A DNA stretch of 64,000 nucleotides from Hymenobacter terricola. Lineage in GTDB: Bacteria; Bacteroidota; Bacteroidia; Cytophagales; Hymenobacteraceae. Below, piece after piece: positions 25,811 to 33,650 of the stretch. The notes beneath the pieces are model-generated. The model saw nothing but the letters and a program-made list of their open reading frames with translations, was not told the origin of the DNA and searched no databases. Positions within the stretch are counted from its first letter, which is position 1. Each line of letters starts with the position of its first letter. The DNA is taken from NCBI RefSeq assembly GCF_017921975.2, contig NZ_JAGEMO020000062.1, positions 23,671-87,670 on the forward strand, given 5' to 3'. Both the position numbers and the translations under genes were made by a program.

Positions 25811-28152
25811 GCTGTTGGGTTGAAATCGGCGGCAAACAGCTGCCCGAAGGCAATGCACTCATCATTCGGCGCCAGCTGCTGATGAAAGAGCAACGTGAAA
25901 CTCCTTGACAGCCGCTCAATCAGCAAGTCTACCAGCAGCGCATTCTGGAACACGCCGCCGCTGAAAGCAAGCCGCCGTACTCCTTGCGCCGCCGCTACTT
26001 TTTCGATGATGCTAATCAGTGAATGATGAAAAGCCGCCGCGATGAAATCGGCCGGCCTGTCCGCCTGCACGTCGTCCAGAATTTCCTGCAGTATTCGCTG
26101 AGTCGGGACATTGCCAGCGCCATCCCAGTCGCGCAGATACTCATGCCCTAATTCGTAGCCGTGGCGGGCCACGTAGTCAGTCGCCAGCGTCTCAAGCAGC
26201 AGCGCGGCTTCGCCTTCGTAGCTCACCACGTCGGCCAAACCCAACACGGAAGCCACCGCATCGAAGAGGCGGCCGACGCTGCTGGTTTTGAGCTGGTTAT
26301 GACTGAGTAGCCGGGTGTATAAATCGTACTCGCGGGCGGTGAATTTGCCGTGCAACAGGACCTCGCCTCCACGCAGTTGCCGGGCCAGCGAAAAGGCCGA
26401 CAGGCGCGGCTCACGCGGCATTTTGTCGCCCAGCAACGCGTCGAAATAAGCAAAGTGCGTGAGGCGCCGGGGTGCTGTGGCAGCAGAAGAAACTTCAGCT
26501 GCCACTGGAGAATTCAGGAGGAACTCACCGCCCCAGATGTGGCCGTCGGTGCCGTAGCCGGTGCCGTCCCAGATGATGCCGAGCGTGGGCGCGGGGCTGG
26601 GGGCGTGCTCGGCGAGGACGGCTGCCAGGTGGGCGGCGTGGTGCTGCACGAGGTGCAGCGGCACCTGCCATTCGGTGGCCAGCTCGGTGGCCAGCTGCGT
26701 TGCGAAGTAGCCGGCGTGGGCATCGGCGCGCACCTGAGCCGGTTTTTTCACCCGCAGCAGCTGCTGAAAATGGGCCAGCGCGTGCCGAAAACCCTCCTGC
26801 GTGTCGAAACTCTCCAAGTCTCCCAGGTATTGACTGGCATAAACCTGCCCATGCACTGCCCAGTCGAAGGTGCTTTTCAGCGAAGCGCCGAAAGCCAGCA
26901 TATTGGGCGTGTCGGCATTATCGGTGGAAACGTTGGTGGCTGAGGCAGCAACTGTAGGCGTAGTGGGAAGCGGCACCGCCGGTGCCAGCCCGCGCCCGCG
27001 CCGCAGCAAAATGCGCTGCTGGTGGCGGGGCGAAAACCGCATCACCGAATCGTCCTGTGGCACCACGATGGCGCGGTTGTGGGCCAATAGCGCATCGGCC
27101 ACCGGGCGCAGCCGGGTGCGGGCCACATCATCTTCATAAATGATGGGGCTGCCGCTGATGTTACCGCTGGTAGCCACCAGCGGCCGGCCAAATTGGCGGG
27201 CCACCAACTCCAGCAGCGGCGCGGCGGGCAGCATCACGCCCAACTGGCACAGGCCGGGGGCCACAGCCGCCAGGGCCACGCCCGAGGCGGGCGTTTCGCG
27301 CACGGCCAGCAGCACAATGGGCGCGGCCGGGCTGGTCAATTCGGCCAGCTCGACCGCAGCTAAATGGCAGTCGGCGCGCAGGGTTTCGGCATCGGGATAG
27401 AGCACGGCCAGCGGTTTGGATGGGCGGTGCTTGCGCTGGCGCAGGCGCTGCACGGCGGCGGCATTGGTGGCATCGCAGAGCAGCAGGTAGCCGCCAATGC
27501 CCTTCGCGGCCACGGTGCGGCCGGCGCGCAGCTGGGCATCTACTTCGGCCAATTCTCCACCTGATGGCACGGGGTCATCATCCACCCAGCCTTGCAGCGC
27601 GGGGCCGCAGGCAGGGCAGGAAATGGTTTGGGCGTGGAAGCGGCGGTTGGCGGGGTCGGCATATTCGGCGGCGCAGGCGGGGCAGGGCGGGAAGGCGGCC
27701 ATGCTGGTTTCGGCCCGGTCAAAGGGCAGGCCGTGGGCAATGGAGTAGCGCGGGCCGCAGTCGGTGCAGGTGATGAAAGCGTAGCCGAAACGGCGGTTGG
27801 CCGGGTCGTGCAGCTCGGCGCGGCAGGCGGCGCACATCCCAAGGTCAGGCGTGAGCCAGAGGCCGGTGCGCGCCTCGGCAGTGCTTTCGATAATGCCAAA
27901 ACCGGCGTAGGCCGGCTGGTCCATCACCGCCACTTCCACGCCCGACAGTACGGCCAGCGGCGGGGCCTCGGCCTGCACGCGGGCCAGGAAATCGGCGGCC
28001 GTCGCCTCGTCAGTTTGCAGGTGAACGTGCACGCCGTCGGCCCCGTTGCTCACGGTGCCGCACAGGCCCAGCGCCTGCGCCAGCCGGAACACCAGCGGCC
28101 GGAAGCCAACGCCCTGCACCCGGCCCCGCAAATGGACGTGCCAGGTTTTCAC
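25699..28152 (-). CDS. hypF: Carbamoyltransferase HypF, with repeat-encoded C-terminal tail
   Basis: 817 residues from GTG 28152, whose GTGA overlaps the hypB stop; the in-frame ATG further upstream lies inside hypB. HypF makes a carbamoyl-adenylate from carbamoyl phosphate and loads HypE. Seen: acylphosphatase domain with LRGRVQGVGFRP (about 5-90), two zinc-finger pairs CAAC/CTDCG and CPAC/CPACG (about 105-190), the YrdC-like domain with KPLAVLYPDAETL (about 200-390), and the Kae1-like carbamoyltransferase with HHAAHLAAVLAEH. The normal end is near CIAFGQLFAAD; the last 40 or so residues, from HAELSEASLPRR, are translated repeat DNA. Confidence 0.95.
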   Translation of the reverse strand: MKTWHVHLRGRVQGVGFRPLVFRLAQALGLCGTVSNGADGVHVHLQTDEATAADFLARVQAEAPPLAVLSGVEVAVMDQPAYAGFGIIESTAEARTGLWLTPDLGMCAACRAELHDPANRRFGYAFITCTDCGPRYSIAHGLPFDRAETSMAAFPPCPACAAEYADPANRRFHAQTISCPACGPALQGWVDDDPVPSGGELAEVDAQLRAGRTVAAKGIGGYLLLCDATNAAAVQRLRQRKHRPSKPLAVLYPDAETLRADCHLAAVELAELTSPAAPIVLLAVRETPASGVALAAVAPGLCQLGVMLPAAPLLELVARQFGRPLVATSGNISGSPIIYEDDVARTRLRPVADALLAHNRAIVVPQDDSVMRFSPRHQQRILLRRGRGLAPAVPLPTTPTVAASATNVSTDNADTPNMLAFGASLKSTFDWAVHGQVYASQYLGDLESFDTQEGFRHALAHFQQLLRVKKPAQVRADAHAGYFATQLATELATEWQVPLHLVQHHAAHLAAVLAEHAPSPAPTLGIIWDGTGYGTDGHIWGGEFLLNSPVAAEVSSAATAPRRLTHFAYFDALLGDKMPREPRLSAFSLARQLRGGEVLLHGKFTAREYDLYTRLLSHNQLKTSSVGRLFDAVASVLGLADVVSYEGEAALLLETLATDYVARHGYELGHEYLRDWDGAGNVPTQRILQEILDDVQADRPADFIAAAFHHSLISIIEKVAAAQGVRRLAFSGGVFQNALLVDLLIERLSRSFTLLFHQQLAPNDECIAFGQLFAADFNPTACHAELSEASLPRRRGSPLHGRGAGGEVGAGRTATKQ

Positions 28153-28868
28153 GCGAGCTGGGGCTCGGCAGCCCGCTTTTTCTCCGCTACTTTGGCCAGC
28201 ACCCAGGCGCACCAGCCGTCCATGCCCTCACCCTTGTAGCTGGATAGCGTGAGCACCTCGATTTCGGGGTTGCAGTCGCGGGCATCCTGCGTGGCGGCCT
28301 CCACCGAAAACGGCAGGTAGGGCAGCAAATCGGACTTGGAAATGACCAGCAATTCGCTGGTAACAAACATGCGGGGGTACTTTTTGGGCTTGTCGTCGCC
28401 CTCGGTGGTGGCCAGCAGCACCACCCGGAAATCCTCGCCGAGGTCGAACGACGCCGGGCACACCAGGTTGCCCACGTTCTCGATGAACAGGATATCGACG
28501 CCCGCCAGCTCGATATGGTCGAGGGCCTGAAACACCATCTGGGCCTCCAGGTGGCAGGTGCCGCCGGTCACGATTTGCAGGCTGTCGATGCCGGCCTGAC
28601 GGATGCGGTCGGCGTCGCGCTCGGTTTCGAGGTCGCCCACCAGCACCGACAGTTTTAGCTGGTCCTTGAGGCGGCGGGCAGTTTCCTGGAGCAGGCTGGT
28701 TTTGCCGCTGCCCGGCCCCGAGCAGATGTTGATAACGAGCGTATTATTCGCCGCCATCCGCTCGCGGATATTTTTGGCGATGAAGTCGTTCATCTTCAGC
28801 AGGTGCAGCGAAGTTTCCTCCACCTGCACTTTGCCCAGCGGGGCCTGGTTCGATTTGGGCGTGTTCAT
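28149..28868 (-). CDS. hypB: Hydrogenase nickel-insertion GTPase HypB
   Basis: 239 residues. P-loop GPGSGKTSLL at 51-60, the metal-binding CHLEA segment, FIENVGNLVCPASFDLGE, and SKSDLLPYL as the base-recognition motif identify a HypB/UreG GTPase. It has no His-rich N-terminal stretch and no N-terminal CxxCGC site, so it is the plain form without Ni storage. ATGA overlap with hypA upstream and GTGA overlap with hypF downstream indicate tight coupling. Confidence 0.97.
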   Translation of the reverse strand: MNTPKSNQAPLGKVQVEETSLHLLKMNDFIAKNIRERMAANNTLVINICSGPGSGKTSLLQETARRLKDQLKLSVLVGDLETERDADRIRQAGIDSLQIVTGGTCHLEAQMVFQALDHIELAGVDILFIENVGNLVCPASFDLGEDFRVVLLATTEGDDKPKKYPRMFVTSELLVISKSDLLPYLPFSVEAATQDARDCNPEIEVLTLSSYKGEGMDGWCAWVLAKVAEKKRAAEPQLA

Positions 28869-29242
28869 GGGTGGGAGGGGGTAGCGGGTTGGGATTCTTC
28901 TTCAAACGACACCCGATGAATCAGCAATTCGGTGCCCTGGGTGATGTTTTTGGTGGGCGTATCGCAGGCCGCGCAGCGAAACCGGTAGTTGGTTATGGTC
29001 GATTCGTGCCCGCACAATTCGCACACTACCAGGATTGGCAGCACTTCGACGTGCAGCGTCAACTGGTCGTAGCACCGCTCGGCCGCCTGCACGGCCCAGA
29101 AGGCGTTCTGCATCAGGGCCGGCTCCACGTTCGAGAGCAGCCCCACCCGCAAATACACGTCGCGCACCCGCGCCACGCCCTCCGCCCCGAACTCGTCTTC
29201 GAGCGTGCGAATGATGTTGCGGACGAGGGAGACTTCATGCAT
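28865..29242 (-). CDS. hypA: Hydrogenase nickel metallochaperone HypA
   Basis: 125 residues. Started at MHEVSLVRNI because Met1-His2-Glu3 is the nickel site; an in-frame start 11 codons upstream would bury it. The Zn site is CELCGH (first pair) and CAACD (second pair). HypA delivers Ni2+ to the large subunit with HypB, whose start overlaps the hypA stop by 4 bases. The tail after FEEESQ is a short Pro/Ser end. Preceded by a long family B inverted repeat. Confidence 0.95.
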   Translation of the reverse strand: MHEVSLVRNIIRTLEDEFGAEGVARVRDVYLRVGLLSNVEPALMQNAFWAVQAAERCYDQLTLHVEVLPILVVCELCGHESTITNYRFRCAACDTPTKNITQGTELLIHRVSFEEESQPATPSHP

Positions 29243-29270
29243 TTTTTTAGGGTTGGTTCGGGTTTCGCCC

Positions 29271-29467
29271 TCCACGGCTTACCTCACCCCCCGGCCCCCT
29301 CTCCTGCGGAGAGAGGGTGTCATGGCGGCGTGGGCTTAGTAGGGAAGCGTTGATGGGTTAAAGGAAGGTTTTTGAATTGTTTGGAACGTTGAAAATCAAT
29401 TATTTTTTGAGACGGTAGGCTCCCCCTCTCCGCGGGAGAGGGGGCCGGGGGGTGAGGTAAGCCGTGG
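29271..29467. repeat. Family B inverted repeat, copy 2 (long form)
   Basis: Left arm 29271-29316 (CCACGGCTTACCTCACCCCC at its start) and right arm 29421-29467 pair over about 46 bases with few mismatches, separated by about 105 bases of AT-rich DNA with no coding sign. This looks like a small non-autonomous transposable element (MITE-like). It lies between hypA and the TPR gene, and its right end reaches to within 10 bases of the TPR stop. Confidence 0.85.
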
Positions 29468-29475
29468 AGAGCGAC

Positions 29476-30996
29476 TCATCCCACCTGCAATAGTTCCAGC
29501 TGCGCCAAGTGCCGCTGCGCCTCCTCCCGCAGCGCCGGGTCGTCCACCAGTTGGCTGACTTGCTGTGCGTAGCCTGTCATTTCGGTCAATAGCACTTCCG
29601 GCTCCGGGTAGTTTTCCAGATTCACCTGCCAGGCCGCTTCCAGAAAATTGAGGATGGTCAGCGTCCGCTCATAGGGGTAGTCGCGAGCAGTACGCACGGC
29701 CAGGGCTTCGCGGTAATAGTCGAGGGCTTTGGCAAAGTTGTCGGTGCGGGCGGCCAGCGGGTATTTGGTGAGGGCGTTGGCGTAGTGGTTGCTGATGGTG
29801 GCGTATTCGTAGGGGTGCGTTTCGCGGGTGAAGTATTCCAGCGCCTGATTGAAGGAGCTCACCGACACGGCCGCCCAAATGGATTTCTTCTTCACCTCAT
29901 CGGGAATTTCCGAGTAGATAATGCCCAAATGATGCTGGATTTCGGCAAACACCGGGTAAGCGTCGTTGCGGGTGAACACCTTGAGGGCCTGTTGGTAAGC
30001 CGTCATGGCCCCGCGGTAGAACTGCGGGTTGCCGTTCTGCGCCCAGGTGAAGAGCAGCACGCCCTTGCGGTACTGCGCGTTGGCCAGCAGCTCGGGCGCG
30101 TCTTCGGTTTCGAGCAGGGCCACGGCACGGTTGAGGTAGCCCAGCGCCTCGGCAAAGCTGTCGGAGAAGTTGGCTACCTGCGCGGCATCGAGCAGGGTGA
30201 GGGCGGCGTTCAGGCCCCGGTCATGCTGCTCGTGATATTGCAGCGTCTGCCAGAGCTTGTCCTTCAATTCACTGAGCAGCGCCGCATCATACGGCACGGT
30301 GAGCTGCTGGAGCAGCACGCCGGTTTCGATGGATAATAATTCGTGATAGGCGGTTGCATCCAGTGGTAAGTTCTGGGCGGCAGCCAGCTGCCGGCAGGCC
30401 TCGTTCAATTGCCCGTTATCGAGCAGAAACGTGGCGTAGTGCTTGGCCGAAAACGCCTGCCAAGCGGCAGCGGGCGCATGGGCAATGGCCTGCTGGTAAG
30501 CCGCATGCAGGTCGTTGGCCTGAGCCGGGCGGGCGAGGTTGCCGTAGTGCAGGGCCACGGCGCGGTTGTGCCAGCGGCGGTAGTGCCGGAAGCTGCCCAC
30601 GTCATTGATTGGGGCCGCCGGGGCTTCTGCCGAAACCCCCGCTTGCAGCCGGTTCAGCAGGTCCAGGTCATCGCGCAGCGTGGCATCAGCCGCCGCGTAC
30701 TCGTAGGCTTTCTCCCAGTTGCCGAGGTGCAGAAACACCAGCGCCAACAGGTTGGCTTTGGTGAACGGCAGCGGCTGGGGCAGCACCACGGGCGGCAGCG
30801 CTTCCGACCAGTCCACTCTGCCTGTGATGCCGGCTAGGCCAATTACCAGCACCGGGCCGGCCTCTTCGGCAGGAGCGTCGGCCACCACCCGCACCAGCTC
30901 GTGCAGGCGCGGCTCGCGGTGCAGCGCGGCAGCGAGTTCGGCCGCCATTCCGGGCGGGGCAACGAGGGTGAGCAGGGGGGTTACAGGGTCACGCAT
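29476..30996 (-). CDS. TPR-like helical repeat protein of the hydrogenase locus
   Basis: 506 residues. After an N-terminal alpha/beta part (1-75) the protein is a chain of helix-turn-helix repeats, with TPR-like units such as LGNWEKAYEYAAAD, NFSDSFAEALGYLNRAVALLE, AMTAYQQALKVFTRNDAYPV and DNFAKALDYYREALAVRT. TPR proteins accompany group 2a hydrogenase genes in several aerobic bacteria; the role is not settled (assembly or docking). Its start overlaps the stop of the upstream 103-residue gene by 16 bases. Confidence 0.8.
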   Translation of the reverse strand: MRDPVTPLLTLVAPPGMAAELAAALHREPRLHELVRVVADAPAEEAGPVLVIGLAGITGRVDWSEALPPVVLPQPLPFTKANLLALVFLHLGNWEKAYEYAAADATLRDDLDLLNRLQAGVSAEAPAAPINDVGSFRHYRRWHNRAVALHYGNLARPAQANDLHAAYQQAIAHAPAAAWQAFSAKHYATFLLDNGQLNEACRQLAAAQNLPLDATAYHELLSIETGVLLQQLTVPYDAALLSELKDKLWQTLQYHEQHDRGLNAALTLLDAAQVANFSDSFAEALGYLNRAVALLETEDAPELLANAQYRKGVLLFTWAQNGNPQFYRGAMTAYQQALKVFTRNDAYPVFAEIQHHLGIIYSEIPDEVKKKSIWAAVSVSSFNQALEYFTRETHPYEYATISNHYANALTKYPLAARTDNFAKALDYYREALAVRTARDYPYERTLTILNFLEAAWQVNLENYPEPEVLLTEMTGYAQQVSQLVDDPALREEAQRHLAQLELLQVG

Positions 30997-31292
30997 AGGA
31001 TGCCGGTGGGTTGGAGGTCGTAAAGCACTTCGCGGTCGTGCAGGTCGAGGTCGTGGTCAAGCAGAATGTCGCGGATGAGAATGGCTTTGTCGCCTTGCGG
31101 GTTGCGCTCTTTCAGCACCAGCCACTGGGTCTTGTGCATCTTCTCGAAGAAAATGTCCGACTTGGCCGCCATCAGCAGTTCGTGGCGGTCGGGGTAGTAC
31201 ACGAGGCGAATCTGCTCTTCGTGCGGAAAAGCCCGCGCGGCAAACTCAGCGGGCAGCAGCAGATGGCCGTTTTTGATTTGCAAGGCACTCAT
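30981..31292 (-). CDS. Small hydrogenase-locus protein, unassigned
   Basis: 103 residues called from the ATG at 31292 (MSALQIKNGHLLLP). It overlaps the 3' end of the protease gene by 47 bases and the 5' end of the TPR gene by 16 bases, so it belongs to the same transcript. No membrane segment, signal or Cys pair; the sequence is beta-rich at the start and has a DILLDHDLDLHDREVLYDL acidic stretch. I do not recognise a named family; the position between protease and TPR genes suggests a hydrogenase accessory factor. Confidence 0.75.
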   Translation of the reverse strand: MSALQIKNGHLLLPAEFAARAFPHEEQIRLVYYPDRHELLMAAKSDIFFEKMHKTQWLVLKERNPQGDKAILIRDILLDHDLDLHDREVLYDLQPTGILCVTL

Positions 31293-31749
31293 GAAAAATG
31301 TGGTCAAGAACCTGGTTGCCGGCGGCGCGCACGGCCTCCGAGAGGCCCACGTCGAGGTGCGTATCGTCCACGGCAATCAGGAAAACGGTGATGTCGTCGG
31401 GGTACTGCTCGCGCAGAATTTTTCGGGCGTAGGACAGCGCCTGGTCCCATTTCAGCCCGTGCAGAAACACCATCGGGTCGTCCTGAATGGCCGCTTCCAC
31501 CGCTTCAGCCGGCAGCCGGAACAGCGTCCCCACGGGTTCGCCGGAGTTTACCACCGCATCCACGATGATGAACTGCCCGTGCCCGGCCAGCTGAAAAAGC
31601 ACTTCGAATGCCGAAGTGCCCATATCGAACAGGCTCACCTGCGGCGGCAGGTCCGAACGCTGCCGCAGCTGCTCAATGACGTAGCAGCCAATGCCGTCGT
31701 CGCTGCGCACCGGGTTGCCGAAGCCGAGAATGGCGGTTTTTGGAGTCAC
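31246..31749 (-). CDS. [NiFe]-hydrogenase maturation protease (HupD/HyaD/HoxW family)
   Basis: 167 residues. N-terminal AILGFGNPVRSDDGIG holds the first metal ligand (D in the SDDGIG motif), FIIVDAV the second, and a His in FLHGLKW may be the third, as in HybD/HycI. These peptidases remove the large-subunit tail once nickel is in place. The upstream large subunit has a 15-residue tail after the final His ligand, which is the substrate. The last 15 residues overlap the next gene. Confidence 0.93.
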   Translation of the reverse strand: MTPKTAILGFGNPVRSDDGIGCYVIEQLRQRSDLPPQVSLFDMGTSAFEVLFQLAGHGQFIIVDAVVNSGEPVGTLFRLPAEAVEAAIQDDPMVFLHGLKWDQALSYARKILREQYPDDITVFLIAVDDTHLDVGLSEAVRAAGNQVLDHIFHECLANQKRPSAAAR

Positions 31750-31769
31750 GCGGCAGAAATTAATGAATT

Positions 31770-31892
31770 AAAAAGAACGTCACACCAACCCGTCCTGCTG
31801 AGCTTGCCGAAGCATCTCTACCGCTTCGTTGCTTCGATTGAATTACTATCGAGGTAGAGATGCTTCGGCAAGCTCAGCATGAAGTGCTATTT
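31770..31892. repeat. Family A palindromic element, copy 11
   Basis: Right arm 31854-31886 (GTAGAGATGCTTCGGCAAGC in part) pairs with 31794-31825; the left side has an extra segment (CACACCAACCC) between GAACGT and CCTGCTGAGC. TTGCCG/CGGCAA replaces the usual sequence in both arms. Reverse loop CGATTGAATTACTA. Between large-subunit and protease genes. Confidence 0.85.
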
Positions 31893-31894
31893 TC

Positions 31895-33493
31895 TCATAG
31901 CTTAAACTTGGCCAGCGTCTTGCCGCTCTTCGCATCATGCGCGTGCACCGTGCACACCAGGCACGAGTCGAACGAGCGGGCCACCATGCCCACTTCCACC
32001 GGGTCGCTTTCGTCTTCGATTTCAATGCCGGTCAGGGCCGCTTCGATGGGGCCGGCCTGGCCCGATGCGTCATTCGGGCCCACATTCCAGGTGGTGGGGG
32101 CCACTACCTGGTAGTTTTTGATGACGCCGTTCTCGATTTCAATCCAGTGGGCCAGGGCACCGCGGGCGGCCTCGGTGGCTCCGAAGCCCTGGCCGTCGCG
32201 CTCCTCGGGCTTGATGTAGAACTCGCCGTTGAGGTCCAGCTGGCGCAGCCATTGGTCCACGTAGTGGTAGTTGCGCGGGGCCTCGTGCATGCGGGCCAGC
32301 ACGCGGGTAAATACGCTCGGCCCGATTTGCTTCATGATGTCGCCGAAGAGTGGGTCGTAGAGCTGGTGCGGGGCCAGGTGGCCGGGGTCGGCGTTGATGA
32401 CCACGCGGGCCAGGGGGCCGGCTTCGGCGGCCATTTCCATGTAGCGCGGCGATTTCGACCACGAATACTTGCCGCTCACGTCGGAGTTGTGCAGGCTTTG
32501 GGACGGCACCGGCGTGGGCAGCGGCTCGCTCCAGGGGTGGGCGCCGGGCACGGTTTCGTACCAGGAGTGCTCCACGTATTCCTTCACCTTCATATGGTCG
32601 AACACCGAGTAGTTCCTGCCATCGTAAAAGCCGGCCCGGCTGATGAGCGCCGCATTGCGCCCCTCCACGGTGGGCTGGTTGTAGTGGTCCTTTTCCAGGT
32701 ACGTGCCGGTGGTGATGTACTTGCCCACGCCCTGCCCAAACTTGTCGAGCCCAAACTGCAGCCCGGCCCGGATAAACAGGCCGAGGTCGCTGTTTTTCTG
32801 CGACTCATTCTCATCCACCCAGGCCAGTAATTGGTCCCAGGTTTTGATTTCGAGGTAGCGCTCCACCGAGCAGCCCAGCCACACGGTTTCGAGCCAGTCT
32901 TTGCGAAACTGGTTCATGATGGCGTGGGCGCGGGTAATGTCCTTCAGCGTGGGGGCGCACATCACGCCGCCGGGCACCATGTAGCTGCTGTGCGGCCACT
33001 GCCCGCCAAACAGCGCGTACACCTCCACCGGCCGGCCCGAGGCCGTGACGCCCTTCTGAAACGAGGTGCCCACGTAAGCCGAAAAGCGCTTCACCACCTC
33101 CGCGTACAACGGCTTGTTGGCGAACTTTTTGTTGGCCATATCGGTGGCAAAAATGGCGTAGAACCAGCGCGGAATGCTCTGCGCTGTCTCCGTGGCCTGG
33201 CCAATGGCGCGCAGCAGCAACGCGTTGGGCGTGAGCGTGGTTTTCCACACCGTGTCGAGCGCCGACGACGCGCAGTACAGGTGCGAGCCGCCGCAGATGC
33301 CGCAGATGCGCGGCGTCACAATCAGGCCGGCCTGCGGGTCCTTGCCCGCCATAATGCGCTCGAAGCCCCGGAACATGGCGGCCTGGGTGTGAGCGCGGGT
33401 CACCACGCCGTTTTCCATGTATACGCGCACGTCCAGGTCACCTTCCACGCGGCCAACCGGCGAAATGTTGAGTTCTTTAACTAAAGTTGCCAT
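31895..33493 (-). CDS. hupL: [NiFe]-hydrogenase large subunit, group 2a type
   Basis: 532 residues. Binds the NiFe site: L1 motif RICGICGGSH gives Cys64 and Cys67, and the L2 motif DSCLVCTVH gives Cys511 and Cys514, with His517 the last mature residue. The 15 residues after it are the propeptide for the maturation protease. Ser instead of Pro after Asp in L2 is seen in some group 2a enzymes. Typical group 2 length and no signal. Follows the small subunit, separated by a family A repeat rather than the usual short gap. The reaction is H2 to 2H+ plus 2e-. Confidence 0.95.
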   Translation of the reverse strand: MATLVKELNISPVGRVEGDLDVRVYMENGVVTRAHTQAAMFRGFERIMAGKDPQAGLIVTPRICGICGGSHLYCASSALDTVWKTTLTPNALLLRAIGQATETAQSIPRWFYAIFATDMANKKFANKPLYAEVVKRFSAYVGTSFQKGVTASGRPVEVYALFGGQWPHSSYMVPGGVMCAPTLKDITRAHAIMNQFRKDWLETVWLGCSVERYLEIKTWDQLLAWVDENESQKNSDLGLFIRAGLQFGLDKFGQGVGKYITTGTYLEKDHYNQPTVEGRNAALISRAGFYDGRNYSVFDHMKVKEYVEHSWYETVPGAHPWSEPLPTPVPSQSLHNSDVSGKYSWSKSPRYMEMAAEAGPLARVVINADPGHLAPHQLYDPLFGDIMKQIGPSVFTRVLARMHEAPRNYHYVDQWLRQLDLNGEFYIKPEERDGQGFGATEAARGALAHWIEIENGVIKNYQVVAPTTWNVGPNDASGQAGPIEAALTGIEIEDESDPVEVGMVARSFDSCLVCTVHAHDAKSGKTLAKFKL

Positions 33494-33531
33494 CGGGCGG
33501 GATTTTTAAAGAATGAGACTATGATGCGACG

Positions 33532-33633
33532 AGAACGTCATGCTGAGCGTAGTCGAAGCATCTCTACCGCAGCAGTAAATCAATTGATTTTAGTTAGGCG
33601 GCAGAGATGCTTCGACTACGCTCAGCATGACCG
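33532..33633. repeat. Family A palindromic element, copy 12
   Basis: Arms 33532-33567 and 33600-33633 pair, with the GCGTAGTCGAAGCAT version matched by ATGCTTCGACTACGC. Forward loop CAGCAGTAAATCAATTG. It stands between small- and large-subunit genes, where it could lower or tune the large-subunit message. It is the last family A element of the window. Confidence 0.9.
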
Positions 33634-33650
33634 CCATGTAGCCCAAGGTC

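Noticed and set aside
25647..25919. 90-codon minus-strand ORF at the hypF end
   Set aside because: Overlaps hypF in another frame and is made mostly of repeat DNA.
906..33633. CRISPR array
   Set aside because: The repeats are palindromic, dispersed by kilobases and not separated by uniform spacers; no cas genes.
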